Origin: Erpobdella octoculata
Taxonomy: Eukaryota; Annelida; Clitellata; Hirudinida; Erpobdellidae
DNA: 64,000 bases
Assembly (NCBI GenBank): GCA_963978895.1
Contig: OZ022242.1
Location: 25,742,424 to 25,806,423, forward strand
Direction: 5' to 3'
Position 1 is the stretch's first letter, and the number at the start of each line of letters is the position of its first letter. Shown in pieces: positions 1 through 11,160 of the stretch. The notes below the pieces were generated by a model. It ran no database searches and had not been told where the DNA came from. It worked only from the letters and a program-made list of their open reading frames with translations. Both the position numbers and the translations under genes were made by a program.

Positions 1-23
1 CATACATACATACATACATACAT
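1..23. repeat. (CATA)n microsatellite, window edge
   Basis: Pure CATA repeats run from the window edge up to the R2-like fragment that starts at base 24. Confidence 0.97.
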
Positions 24-238
24 GAAAAAGCTGGTCTCGCAGAGCTGCGGCAGAGTTTGGGGCGTCGTTTGTGTGCCCTAATGAAGGCCGAGCGTTTTCG
101 GATAAAGAAAAGAGATCAGAGAAATGCCAGGTTTCAGTTCATCAAAGACCCATTCAAATATGGAAAACATTTACTGGACCCACCAAAGTCAGGAACGCTT
201 CAAGCAGACAAAGCAACGCTCGATGAATATTTTCAGTC
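24..238 (+). pseudogene. R2-like non-LTR retrotransposon fragment (copy A)
   Basis: The frame from 57 encodes about 60 residues (FIKDPFKYGKHLLDPPKSG and flanks) from the region before the reverse transcriptase of an R2-like non-LTR element. It is nearly identical to the start of copy C at 3887-4099: I see two base differences. Both copies begin at exactly the same base after a (CATA)n array. Copy A is cut off by another array at 239, so it is a non-functional stub. The family assignment rests on copy C, which continues into RT and endonuclease. Confidence 0.8.
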
Positions 239-262
239 ATACATACATACATACATACATAC

Positions 263-293
<31 letters not shown>

Positions 294-390
294 CATACAT
301 ACATACATACATACATACATACATACATACATACATACATACATACATACATACATACATACATACATACATACATACATACATACATCT
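239..390. repeat. (CATA)n microsatellite, about 150 bp
   Basis: Tandem CATA with one interruption (CTTA near 261). It replaces the continuation of the R2-like fragment and grades into TATATA before the ACTG repeats. Confidence 0.97.
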
Positions 391-394
391 ATAT

Positions 395-1668
395 ATATAA
401 AAGAACATGTCCTGACTGACTGACTGACTGACTGACAGATGACTGACTGATAATCAACGCCGAGCTCAAACGCCTCATCCTAGGAACGTGAAATTTGGAA
501 CTTATATTACTTTTATAGCGTAAACATCCGCTAAGAAAGGATTTTTGAAAATTTTGCTCCTGAGGGGAAAAAACTCGAAAACCAAAAATGAGGAGATTTT
601 GAAATTTGGTATATAGATTCTTTTTGAAAAATAAAAAGATACGTGTTTCACCATTTTTTGAAAATTCGGTTTCCCGGATCTCAAATGTGGGTTGGAAAAT
701 TGGGTTATTTGGTTTTTAAAGTAGCTGCTACTCAAAAACTGTGAATGCTACAGGAGTGAAAATTAGTATTTAGTTTCTACTCCAAAAATAATGAAATACG
801 TGTTTTAGCATTTTTTGAAAATTTGATTTCCAGGACTTCAAATGTGGGGTGGAAAATAGGGTTATTTGTTTTTTAAGTAACTGCTACTCAAAAACTGTAA
901 ATACCACAGATGTAAAAATTAGTATTTAGTTTCTATTCTAAAAATAAAGATATACGTGTTTTACCATTTTTTTAAAATTTGGGTTTCAGGACCTCAAATG
1001 TGGGGTGGAAAATAAGGTTATTTGGTTTTTAATGTAACTGCTACTCGAAAACAGTAGATGCTACAGGAGTAAAAATTAGTATTTGGTTTCTACTCCAGAA
1101 ATAATGATATACGTGTTTTACCATTTTTTGAAAATTTGGTTTCCAGTTCCAGGACCTCAAATGTGAGGTGGAAAAAAGGTTATTTGATTTTAAAATAACT
1201 GCTACTCAAAAACTGTAAGTGCTACAGATGTGAAAAATAGTATTTTGAGGTTTTGTGCCGGTTAAAAGTAAATGAGTTCAGTTTACCACCGGACGGACGG
1301 GCCAAGCCGTTATTTTAGGGTCTTCATACGGCCCTGCCCAAACCTTAAATCAAGGTGGGACGGGCCGAGATTTTTAACCAAGTATATAGACATTTTAGTG
1401 ATTTTAGGGTGTTCAGGCTAAACGTGAAGTCAAGGTGGGACGGGCCGAAGTTTTTCATCAAGTATATAGAACTTCTAGGCCTGTAAAAACGGGCCGGGCC
1501 CATATTAGACGTGCCGGGCCAGGAATTTCGGTTTTTTAAACGGGTTGGGCCAAGTTGTCGACGGGCCGAGCCGAGACCTAAAAAATTGATCCGTGCAGTA
1601 CTCTACTATATATGCATGGTTCAAATTCTCAAATTTCATGCGAGCGAAGCCACTACGGGCACTGCTAG
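395..1668 (+). mobile_element. Helitron/pearl-like non-autonomous element with ~157-bp core repeats
   Basis: From left to right: an (ACTG)n tract at about 412-436; a unique flank; four core monomers in minus orientation, spaced 157, 156 and 163 bp (the landmark CTCAAATGTG recurs near 680, 837, 993 and 1156); a 400-bp GC-richer part full of GGGCCGGGCC-type runs; and an end in CTAG followed by T at 1665-1669. A tetranucleotide tract beside ~160-bp core repeats is the architecture of bivalve pearl and Helentron-associated elements (HINEs). A CTAG-T end fits Helitron 3' termini. The same module occurs inverted at 32997-33725. There is no coding capacity. The superfamily is inferred from architecture. 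Confidence 0.6.
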
Positions 1669-2385
1669 TACATACATACATACATACATACATACATACA
1701 TACATACATAAATACATACATACATACATACATACATACATACATACATACATACATACATACATACATACATACATACATACATACATACATACATACA
1801 TACATACATACATACATACATACATACATACATACATACATACATACATACATACATACATACATACATACATACATACATACATACATACATACATACA
1901 TACATACATACATACATACATACATACATACATACATACATACATACATACATACATACATACATACATACATACATACATACATACATACATACATACA
2001 TACATACATACATACATACATACATACATACATACATACATACATACATACATACATACATACATACATACATACATACATACATACATACATACATACA
2101 TACATACATACATACATACATACATACATACATACATACATACATACATACATACATACATACATACATACATACATACATACATACATACATACATACA
2201 TACATACATACATACATACATACATACATACATACATACATACATACATACATACATACATACATACATACATACATACATACATACATACATACATACA
2301 TACATACATACATACATACATACATACATACATACATACATACATACATACATACATACATACATACATACATACATACATACAT
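1669..2385. repeat. (CATA)n microsatellite, 717 bp
   Basis: About 179 nearly perfect CATA units with one AATA variant near 1710. Long MYVC or YIHT frames across it are translation artefacts. Confidence 0.98.
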
Positions 2386-3395
2386 TGATTCATATTCTTT
2401 CCTCCTGCTCCTATTCCCTTTCTCATGGTAGATACACGTGGCGCCACAACCTTGTTCTCCAAAAGCTGCTGGGATTTGTAAAAGAGGCCTGCCGAAAAGC
2501 CAACTCAATGGAGGTGAAACCTAGGAGGAGGATTTATTTTTTGAGAGAGGGATTGCCGCAGCTAAATCGCCCAAAAAGAACCCTCACGGAAGGAGAGAAT
2601 GTTTTCCATGCGGCGAACGACTGGAGGGTCTCTGCCGATCTGAAAACGGAAAAGTGCTTCCCAGTTTCAATAAAGGAAAGTGGAAAAAGGCCAGACATAG
2701 TTGTTTTTTCGAGTCTGGCCAAGACATTTCTTCTCATCGAGTTGACAGTGCCTTGGGAAAGCAACATGGAGGCCAGTAACATCATGAAATTAGAAAGATA
2801 CAGAGAATTGATGTTGGATTTGGAAGCAATTGGCTCAAGAGCTGAGCTTTTTGCTGTTGAAGTCGGAGCACGCGGTTTGGTTGGTAAATCTTTGCTAAAG
2901 TTGCTGCGGGCCCTGGGAATGTCTAACAGAGAGCGGACCCGTGCAATTAAACAGATTTCTGAAGCAGCAGAATCGGCTTCATTCTGGATTTGGTCTCAAA
3001 GAGAGAAAAAAGAAGATTTTCCAAATTTAGAAGCCGCTCTCTCCGCTCCGCAAGAATAGAATTGCTTCGTCTTTGTTTACGTGGCGATATTAAGTACCGC
3101 TACGAAAGCGAAGCCGTTATGTCGTCGAAGGTTTTCTCACTTGAATAGTCTGAATTTCTCTAAAGTCGCGAGTTTATTTGCATGACAAATATCTGCCACG
3201 ATGCAAGGAATGATAGAAATTCGATGTCGGAAAAGAACAAAAACATTTTCTGCCGGAGGACGTTCGTCCGTCGAACGTGGCTCGCCCCCCTTAGAACGTC
3301 AAGAAATTAAAGAGCCGAAACGTTTGCTCGAGGGGGGGTTTTCTTCTGATGACCTCCACAGAAAAGCTCTTCAGGAGTGAACACACACACATACA
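2386..3395 (+). pseudogene. R2-like non-LTR element 3' part: zinc-knuckle remnant and restriction-like endonuclease (copy B)
   Basis: The frame entering from the array encodes about 220 residues, stopping at 3059. It starts inside the Cys-His knuckle (LIHILSSC) and continues GRYTWRHN, RRRIYFLREG, then the endonuclease core: RPDIVVFSS, LLIELTVPWESN and an ERYRELMLDLE helix. PD, then E after a short spacer, then a basic helix, fit the restriction-like endonuclease of R2-type elements, which cleaves target DNA for target-primed reverse transcription. RT is absent (5' truncated at the array). A 3' UTR of about 330 bp follows; its block GTCAAGAAATTAAAGAGCCGAAACG resembles the copy C 3' end. It terminates in CA/CATA/TAA simple repeats. 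Confidence 0.8.
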
Positions 3396-3410
3396 TAATA
3401 ATAATAATAA

Positions 3411-3623
3411 TGATGAACTTATATAGCGCCAGATAAGTCAGAGGCGCTTACGAAGGTTCCTTTGGATCGGAAGCTTCGAAGAACACGCTATTTTCATAGA
3501 CATGAGAAAGCAATGCGAGTGAACTCCTTGCCTAAGGGAGTTACGCTGGTGACGCAGGTGAGGCTTGAACTGCCGACCTAACGATCAACAGACGAGCGCT
3601 CTACCGCTCTGCCACCAGCGCCT
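3411..3623 (-). mobile_element. SINE-1, tRNA-derived
   Basis: Read on the minus strand, the head has a box A-like TGGCAGAGCGGTAGAGCG and a box B-like GGTCGGCAGTTCAAGCC, followed by a conserved TGACGC...GGGAGTTACGC block and a 3' part rich in AGGCGCTT/AGCGCC. Other copies lie at 36913-37066, 38991-39188 and 39534-39695. The internal pol III promoter is inferred from the boxes. A (TAA)n tract flanks it. Confidence 0.75.
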
Positions 3624-3886
3624 CATACATACATACATACATACATACATACATACATACATACATACATACATACATACATACATACATACATACATAC
3701 ATACATACATACATACATACATACATACATACATACATACATACATACATACATACATACATACATACATACATACATACATACATACATACATACATAC
3801 ATACATACATACATACATACATACATACATACATACATACATACATACATACATACATACATACATACATACATACATACATACAT
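3624..3886. repeat. (CATA)n microsatellite, 263 bp
   Basis: Uninterrupted CATA units between SINE-1 and copy C of the R2-like element. Confidence 0.98.
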
Positions 3887-6233
3887 GAAAAAGCTGGTCT
3901 CGCAGAGCTGCGGCAGAGTTTGGGGCGTCGTTTGTGTGCCCTAATGAAGGCCGAGCGTTTTCGGATAAAGAAAAGAGATCAGAGAAATGCCAGGTTTCAG
4001 TTCATCAAAGACCCATTCAAATATGGAAAACATTTACTGGACCCACCAAAGTCAGGAACGCTTCAAGCAAACAAAGCAACGCTCGATGAATATTTTCGGT
4101 CCGCATTCCGTGATCCGCTTGGAGATCAGCAGTTAGAAGAAAGAACCGATCTTCCAGAAATCCCCCTTCCAATCTTTTCTTTCAGAGAAGGCATGATTTC
4201 GTTACTTGAAGTTACTCAATTTTTCTACAGAACAAGAAACAGATCTGCTCCTGGACCAAATGAGGTGCCATATCTCGTCTACAAAAAATGCCCAGAAGTA
4301 TTTAGATTATTGCATTCTCTACTCGTGGGCTCTTGGGAAAAAATAAGAATTGAAAGCGAATGGCAAACAGCAGAAGGTATCTTTATTCCGAAAAAAAAAA
4401 CTTGAAGGCAATACATCAGTTTTGCCCAATTTCATTGTTAAACGTCGAGGGAAAGATTTTTTTTGCTGTCCTTGCTCGGAGACTGACAAGCTATGTAATT
4501 CAAAACAATTACATCGACAGGTCTGTTAGGAAGGGAGGAGTGCCAGGAGTACCAGGATGCATCGAATATTCGTCAGTGATCTGGGAAGCATTGAAAAGAG
4601 CTAAAGAAATCGTCTCAGTTTGCACAGTGTCTGGTTAGACTTTGCCAATGCCTATGGAGCCGTTCGTCACCAAATGTTGTGGAAAACTCTCAGATCGCAT
4701 CTTGTTCCAAATTTTGTGACAGAAATGTTGCAACAGTATTTCGGACATTTCAAATTGAGGTTGTCGACGTCATCTTGTTCAACAGAATGGTTCCAGGTTC
4801 CAGTTAGAAGTTGGTATAGCAATGGGTTGCTCAATTTCACCCATTCTCTTCGTATTAGCGATGCAGCTGCTTCTGAATGAAATGGGTTTTCGCGTGGAAG
4901 AAGCTTACGTCGGATCAAAGAATTGTGGAGATGGGACCTCTTGTAAAGTCCGGAAAGAAATGGGTAGCCAGAAAGGAGATCGCAGAAGCTGAAGCCTCTT
5001 TACGTTGAACAGAAAGAGTTGGGGCAGTTCAACAGGACAAACGGGGTCTCGGGTCAACCCATCGAATTTGGTGGTCAAAAGCCAGCACCAGTGAACGAAC
5101 TAGTCTGGTCATTCAGGAAAGAAAAAAAGCTATCGGTCCCAGAAAATGATTAAGTTTGTTCAGTTATCTCAACAAGGAGATTGGACGACATGGGAAATGC
5201 TGTTCAGCGTTCGCTTTCTTGGAAAGACATTTGGCAACGTTTTTCTTTTTTGATTAGATCGTTTATGATCAACTGCCGTCATCCAGCAATCTTCGAAGAT
5301 GGAAGTTGAAAGACGATGATTCGTGCATGTTATGTGTGCAATCGGAGACTCTCATTCACGTTCTTTCCTGTTGTTTGTTTTCACTTTCACACGGGAGGTA
5401 CACTTGGCGCCATAACCAAGTACTCCGAAAATTGCTTGACTTCGTCAAAGAAGCGTGTAAGAAAGCAGAAACAAGAGGAATACAGCAGAAAAGGAAAATC
5501 TACTTTTTGAGAGAAGGCAATCTGAAGCTCCACAGGTTCAGATCTACAAGATACTTTGAATGTGTGATGGGTGCTGCCGACGATTGGTCGGTTTCGGCTG
5601 ATTTGGATGGCGAAAGAAAATTTCCAGAAGCTGTGAGATCTAGCGGTTTAAAGCCGGATATAATTATATATTCTGACTTGGTCAAGACAATGCTCCTGAT
5701 TGAATTCTCTGTGCCATGGAAAAGTAACATGGAATCTAGCAATATTTTCAAAGAGGAAAGATATAGGGATTTAGCATGTGATTTGAATGCCAAAGGGTTC
5801 AGGACTGAAATTTTTGCAGTCGAGGTTGGCGTTCGAGGGTTGGTTAGCAGCTCAATGTTAAAACTGCTGAAAGCTCTTGGTTTTTCAAACCGAGAAAAAA
5901 CTCGAGCCATCAAAGAGATCTCCCAGACAGCTGAAGCTGCATCTTTTTGGATTTTCGCTAATAGAAAAAAGAAAGCGCAACAAGATGCATACGAAATGGT
6001 TTAGCCTTGTTTACATTGGGCGATAATCGTTCCGGCGATTTCAAGTTTTGTTTCGAACAGTTTTCTGCTGAACTTTGAATTTTTGTGTTTCAAGTTAGGA
6101 ATTTGGACATTTTTCTCGCCGAAAGGCCCACCTCTCTTAAAAGCGTCAAGAATTTTAAGGGCCGAAACGCTAAAAATGAGAGGTTCTTCTTCAGAAGACC
6201 TTCGGTGACGAAAGCTCGCAAAAAGTTATAACA
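3887..6233 (+). pseudogene. R2-like non-LTR retrotransposon, RT to endonuclease (copy C)
   Basis: This is the most complete copy. Frames 3920-4405, 4360-4638, 4620-4880 and 5306-6004 encode successive parts of one polyprotein: RT fingers (RNRSAPGPNEVPYLVYKKCP), PISLLNVEGKIFFAVLARRL, the catalytic VWLDFANAYGAV block, GCSISPILFVLAMQLLL in a shifted frame (about 4815-4880), a decayed thumb, then a C-x2-C-x7-H-x4-C knuckle (CMLCVQSETLIHVLSC) and the restriction-like endonuclease (KPDIIIYSD, LLIEFSVPWKSN). At least three frameshifts and the absence of a recognisable (F/Y)xDD block mark it as dead. The 5' end is truncated at the array. The 3' UTR (6005-6233) ends directly in (CATA)n. Confidence 0.82.
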
Positions 6234-6790
6234 CATACATACATACATACATACATACATACATACATACATACATACATACATACATACATACATACAT
6301 ACATACATACATACATACATACATACATACATACATACATACATACATACATACATACATACATACATACATACATACATACATACATACATACATACAT
6401 ACATACATACATACATACATACATACATACATACATACATACATACATACATACATACATACATACATACATACATACATACATACATACATACATACAT
6501 ACATACATACATACATACATACATACATACATACATACATACATACATACATACATACATACATACATACATACATACATACATACATACATACATACAT
6601 ACATACATACATACATACATACATACATACATACATACATACATACATACATACATACATACATACATACATACATACATACATACATACATACATACAT
6701 ACATACATACATACATACATACATACATACATACATACATACATACATACATACATACATACATACATACATACATACATACATACATAC
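6234..6790. repeat. (CATA)n microsatellite, 557 bp
   Basis: A pure CATA array between the 3' end of R2-like copy C and the truncated LINE that starts at 6791. Confidence 0.98.
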
Positions 6791-7116
6791 GGGCACGACA
6801 TGGCAAGAATTTGGTGATAGTGTTTTTTTGGGCCATGTTACTCATGCTGTTACAAATCGGGCACGTTCTGCTGATCATACAAGCAAATCTCGGGCTTTGA
6901 TAAATCACGGTGGAATTGCAATTATTTAAGGATGGCTTGTCTATAACTGAAATTGATCTCCGAACATCAGTAGCATCATTTTATGTTGTAATATCTCTAG
7001 CAATCACACTGGAGTTGTATTGTTATCAGTCTATCGTGCTGGATGAAAACCTACAACCAAGAAGTTCTTTGATGAGTACAGTTTCCTTTTGGAAATATTG
7101 TCAACATACCGTAGAC
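6791..7116 (+). pseudogene. LINE (CR1/L2-like), apurinic endonuclease domain, 5' segment
   Basis: With frameshifts, the segment reads as the middle of an APE-type endonuclease: HGGIAII, DGLSITEIDLRTSVASF, then YNQE and a stretch ending at the hAT insertion. Codons on the left side (ILSTYR) join those on the right (RAIVITGDLNIH) when the hAT element at 7117-7857 is removed. Its 5' end is truncated at the (CATA)n array. APE endonucleases nick target DNA for LINE integration; this one is not functional. Confidence 0.7.
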
Positions 7117-7857
7117 CAGGGGTTCCCAACCAAGGGTGTTTGCACACCAAGGAGGTGCGAGATAACATTTCAGGGGGTGCGAACTTAACCAGCAGAAGGA
7201 AAAAAGAGTGACTTTTTCTTAAGTTACCCAACGTAACAATACTGAATTACGAAAAAGGGGTGGAAGTAAAATGTCACATGCAATTTGAAAACAAGACAAG
7301 TATTTTTGTTTAGCAATGAATATGTTTTCAATACTTTTTAGTAAATATGTTTTCAATACTTTTTAGTAAATATGTTTTCAATACTTTTTATTGAAGCACT
7401 AAGTGTCTTTATCCCATCTGCGACAACATACTTTTGCGAGTCTGGATTCAGTTTCTTTTGTGAATAAAGACAAAATTTAGAAATTGGCTGAATCCACAGG
7501 CAGACATGCAGACTATCAGCAATAAAGTACCACGTTTTGACAAAAACATATCTGAGAAACAACAGCAAAAAATCAATAAATTTAAATTTACAATTTTTGA
7601 TTTACACTTACACTGAATGATGCACTTAATTTTTGTGCACCGTTTGTATCTAATTTTGTTATAACAGTCTTTTTTCTTGTGTTTTTCTCGCATTTTATTT
7701 CATTTCAAATTTAGCTTAAATAATATGTTGCTCAAATCTAGTATAAAATGTTTTTTTTTCTTATGAGATATTACTTATATTACTTTTTGTAGGGGGTGCG
7801 AGAACATACTAACAGTTTTCTAGGGGTGCGGGACACAAAAAAGGTTGGGAACCTCTG
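7117..7857 (+). mobile_element. hAT element, deletion derivative, inserted in LINE
   Basis: Terminal inverted repeats CAGGGGTTCCCAACC (7117-7131) and GGTTGGGAACCTCTG (7843-7857) are perfect complements. The flanking 8-bp duplications are CCGTAGAC (7109-7116) and CCGTAGAG (7858-7865), with one mismatch. The interior keeps a C-terminal hAT dimerisation fragment: the frame from about 7390 reads ALSVFIPSATTYFCESGFSF, matching the hATC block of hAT transposases. At 741 bp it is far too short for a transposase. Subterminal copies of GGGGTGCG occur at both ends. It splits the LINE APE domain, so it is the younger insertion. Confidence 0.88.
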
Positions 7858-7865
7858 CCGTAGAG

Positions 7866-9198
7866 CAATTGTTATTACTGGAGACCTGAACATTCACGTT
7901 GAAAGACTAAATATAACTGCAATGAAACTGCAAGAATTGCTTGCTTCTTTCAATTTGATTATTCATGAGACAATTTCAACGCATCGGTTTGGAGGGCAGC
8001 TTGATCTTGTGATTTCACATGAAGATATGGTAGATCTTCAAGTTTCTGTACAAGAAACTGGCTTATCTGATCATCTAATGCTATTGTTTCGACTTTCACT
8101 CCAAAAACCAACTAAGCCTGTTGCCACTTTCTGTTGACGTTCATGGAAAAGATTTGATTATAATGCATTCCTGACTGATTTACGTTTAAGTGAACTTTGT
8201 CATAATTCAGAAAATTTTGAGCATCATTCAATTAATGAACTTTTCCAGTGCTATTCATCTACTCTATCAAATTTCTCGATAATCACGCTCCGTTAACATT
8301 ATTCAAAAGAAAACCTCGAAATCTACTAACGACTTTGTTGGCCGGACATTCAAGCGGTCCACGAGACGACTTGAACGGATTTATCGTCGGCATCACACAA
8401 CGTAAATCTATATGGATTGACGGCCTGTGGGCCATGCGATATTTGTTCCAGAAAAAAGAGCATGAATACTGGGAAGCCAGGATTGCCGCCAATCAGAAAG
8501 CTCCAAAAAAGCTCTGGAGTAACTTGTCAACACTTCTTGGTAAAGAAAAGTCTTCATCTAATGTGATCTTTTCTATCACTCCCGACCAGTTTGTGAGGTT
8601 TTTTCAATACAAGGTAGAGCAAGTTAGGACAAATACAGCGCTTGCAAAGCCACCATCTATAACTTTGACCAGCACCTGCTTCATGAATAAATTCCAACCA
8701 GTCACGGCTGATGAGATAATAAAATTGATAATGGCTGCTACAAACAAATATTGTTCACTGGATCCATCCCCAACATGGATTATCAAAAAATGTTGTGTCC
8801 ACATTGCATCTTTTGTCGCTTTGATGTGCAATCGATCTTTAAAAGCAGGATACTTTCCTGCTAGTCAGAAGTCAGCACCTGTCACTTTGCTTATTAAAAA
8901 AGATGGTCTTGATCCTGCTGACATGAAGAACTATCGACCAGTCTCTAACCTGACTTTTAGGTCAAAACTGGTAGAGCGGATTGTTGCTAAACGATTGAAT
9001 GTACATCTAGGTCTTTCTGGCAGTTTCCCATCCATCCAATCTGCATATCACCGGTTTCACTCTACAGAATCCGCACTACTGAAGGTGGTCAATGATTTGG
9101 CAGTTGCTACTGATAGAGGTTAGGTGTCGCTACTAAGTTTTTTAGATCTGAGTGCCGCAGTTGATACCGTTGACCATGCAATCCTTATTGAGTTTTCA
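7866..9198 (+). pseudogene. LINE (CR1/L2-like): APE C-terminus and reverse transcriptase N-half
   Basis: The frame from about 7860 carries the APE C-terminus: ITGDLNIHVE, QLDLVISHED, LSDHLMLLF. The frame 8248-9123 carries the RT start: SLDPSPTWIIKKCC, NRSLKAGYFPASQKSAPVTL, NYRPVSNLTFRSKLVERIVA and QSAYHRFHSTESALLKVVND. After the stop at 9121 the sequence still reads LDLSAAVDTVDH, where the usual catalytic FDTVDH has become VDTVDH. It then stops abruptly where core repeats begin, so the catalytic YxDD half is missing. A CR1/L2-type lineage is inferred from motif style. Confidence 0.8.
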
Positions 9199-9990
9199 AG
9201 CAAATATAATCCTTTTTTCCGGCTTACATTTGTAGTCGTAGAAGCCAGAACATCAAAAAATGGAAAAACATTTGTAATTTTATCTTTTATGTAGTATCTA
9301 GTTAATAATTTGTATATCTGTATATTTTTAGTTTCAGAGTCGCAGTTATTTTACAAAAATATAACCCTATTTCCCTTCCACATTTGTAGTCCTGAAAACC
9401 AAATGTTAAAAAATTAATAAAACATGTAATTTGTTATTTTGTAAACATAATATCTGTACTAAATTGCAAAACTTTAACATTTTTAGTTTTTAGAGTTTTT
9501 AATCAAATTTTTATTTCCACCCCACATTTGAGGTCCTGGAATCCAAATTATCAAAAATTGATAAAATACGTATATCTTTATTTTTTGAGTAGATATTAAA
9601 TACTAATTTTTACATGTGTAGCACTTACAGTTTTTGAGTAGCAGTTATTCTAGAAACACCCTACATTTGAGGTCCTGGAAACCAAAATTTTAAAGATGGT
9701 GAAACACGTATTTTTTTTTAAGAAGAATCTAGATACCAAATTTTAAAACTTTCTCATTTTTAATTTTTGAGATATCCCATGTTTTAGAAAAAAAAGTTGT
9801 TTTGAAACTTTTACATTTTTAATTTTTCTTTTTTTTTACTCTATATTTGAGGTCCTGAAAACCAAATATTCAAAAATTGGTAAAACACGTATATCTTTAT
9901 TTTTCGAGTAAATACTAAATACTAATTTTAACATCAGTAGCACTTACAGTTTTTAAATAGCAGTTATTCTAAAAAAAACAATTAACCTTA
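9180..9990 (+). repeat. Core-repeat array of the pearl-like family, plus orientation
   Basis: Diverged ~160-bp monomers with landmarks CACATTTGAGGTCCTGGAAACCAAA, AAACACGTATATCTTTATTTTTTGAGTA and CACTTACAGTTTTTGAGTAGCAGTTATT, repeated about five times. The left border has the same joint (TTGAGTTTTCAAGCAAATATAA) as 33534-33556. The array probably continues at 12725 beyond the Gypsy remnant, which would then be an insertion into it. Confidence 0.65.
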
Positions 9991-10014
9991 TATTTTAAAC
10001 AAGTTTTAAGCAGA

Positions 10015-10800
10015 AATGGAAAAACTACGCAATAATTACAAACTTGAAACAACACACTCGACCGTACCAAGTTGCGCTACTATTGCACACGCTGGGAGAA
10101 CACGCGTTGAAATCATACAACGGTTTTGCTTTCGAAACTGACGAAGACGACAGAGAAGGTGAAGAAATCATCGCCAAATTTGATGACTTTGCCACTGGGG
10201 AAGTCAATGAAACCTACGAACGGTACGTCTTCAACAAACGTGACCAGCACGAAGGTGAATCATTCGAACTTTTTCACAACGATTTACGCTCATTGATCCG
10301 ATCATGCGGCCATTGCGGAACCTGCGTCAACTCAATACTGAAGGACAGAATTGTTCTGGGCATTCGAGACAGTAACACTCAACAGCTACTCCTGAGAGAA
10401 CAAAATCTCACACATGAAAAAACAATAGCAATATGCAGATCTGCCGAGAATGCAGCTACTCAGACCGAACATATCGCACAGAAAACATCAACCAAATCGA
10501 GACAAAGCAGAGTCGAACATCCGAAAAAAGACTGACAGATAACAAACGAGTAGAGACTCAAACCAGAGACATGAGACAGTGCAAATTCTGTGGTCTGAGA
10601 CACCAACTAATCAAAGAGCAGTGCCCAGCCTGGGGCAGGAGGTGCAACAACTGTGGAAAACTAAATCATTTTCTGAAACAATGTAACAAATCTAGTAATG
10701 AAACCACCCAGAACAAAACAAAACATGTGAACCGGATTGGTGAAGAACATACATCTGATGACTCAGGGGACTGGCTGAATGCTGTTGGCACACCTCACAC
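10015..10800 (+). pseudogene. Ty3/Gypsy-1 gag: capsid and zinc knuckles
   Basis: The frame 10044-10535 encodes a capsid-like helical region (LLHTLGEHALKSYNGF, FNKRDQHEGESFELFHND, LIRSCGHCG, LKDRIVLGIRD). A shift to frame 10433-10921 gives nucleocapsid knuckles, including a canonical C-x2-C-x4-H-x4-C (CNNCGKLNHFLKQC). Gag packages element RNA. No 5' LTR or primer-binding site is visible upstream, so the copy is 5' incomplete. The frame runs directly into RNase H near 10800, with protease and RT deleted. Confidence 0.75.
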
Positions 10801-11150
10801 GATAGAAAACGACTCATGCGAGTACGGAATGGGTTCCGTTCTCACACAAGAGGGAAGGCCAATAGCATACGCTAGCCGCGCACTAACTGACACCGAAACA
10901 AGATATGCAAACATTGAATGAGAAATGTTGGCAGTAGTTTTTGGACTTGAAAAGTTTCACCACTACACACTACAGACCACAAACCACTTGAAGCCATAGT
11001 CACCAAGCCACTCTCCAAGGCACCAAAACGTCTACAGGGACTGCTACTACGCACTCAACGATACAATTACACTTTTGAATACCGCCCAGCTAAAGATATA
11101 CCGCTAGCAGATGCACTGTCCCGAGCACCACTTAAGCAAACCCACTCAAA
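10801..11150 (+). pseudogene. Ty3/Gypsy-1 RNase H domain, fused to gag by deletion
   Basis: Reads DSCEYGMGSVLTQEGRPIAY, ASRALTDTETRYANIE, a stop at 10919, EMLAVVFGLEKFHHYT, then after a small deletion PLEAIV and YTFEYRPAKDIPLADALSRAP. These are the RNase H domain and connection typical of Gypsy pol, normally placed after RT. Here it follows the gag zinc knuckles with only about 40 codons between, so protease plus RT (normally over 1.5 kb) are missing. Confidence 0.75.
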
Positions 11151-11160
11151 AAAAGAAACA

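Noticed and set aside
1505..3059. Long frames of (MYVC)n or (YIHT)n across the CATA array, up to 488 codons
   Set aside because: Both strands and all phases are open because CATA repeats contain no stop in most frames. Only the part after 2386 encodes protein-like sequence.
1..6790. CATA arrays as telomeric repeats
   Set aside because: CATA is not a known telomere unit, and the arrays are interspersed with unrelated elements rather than terminal.
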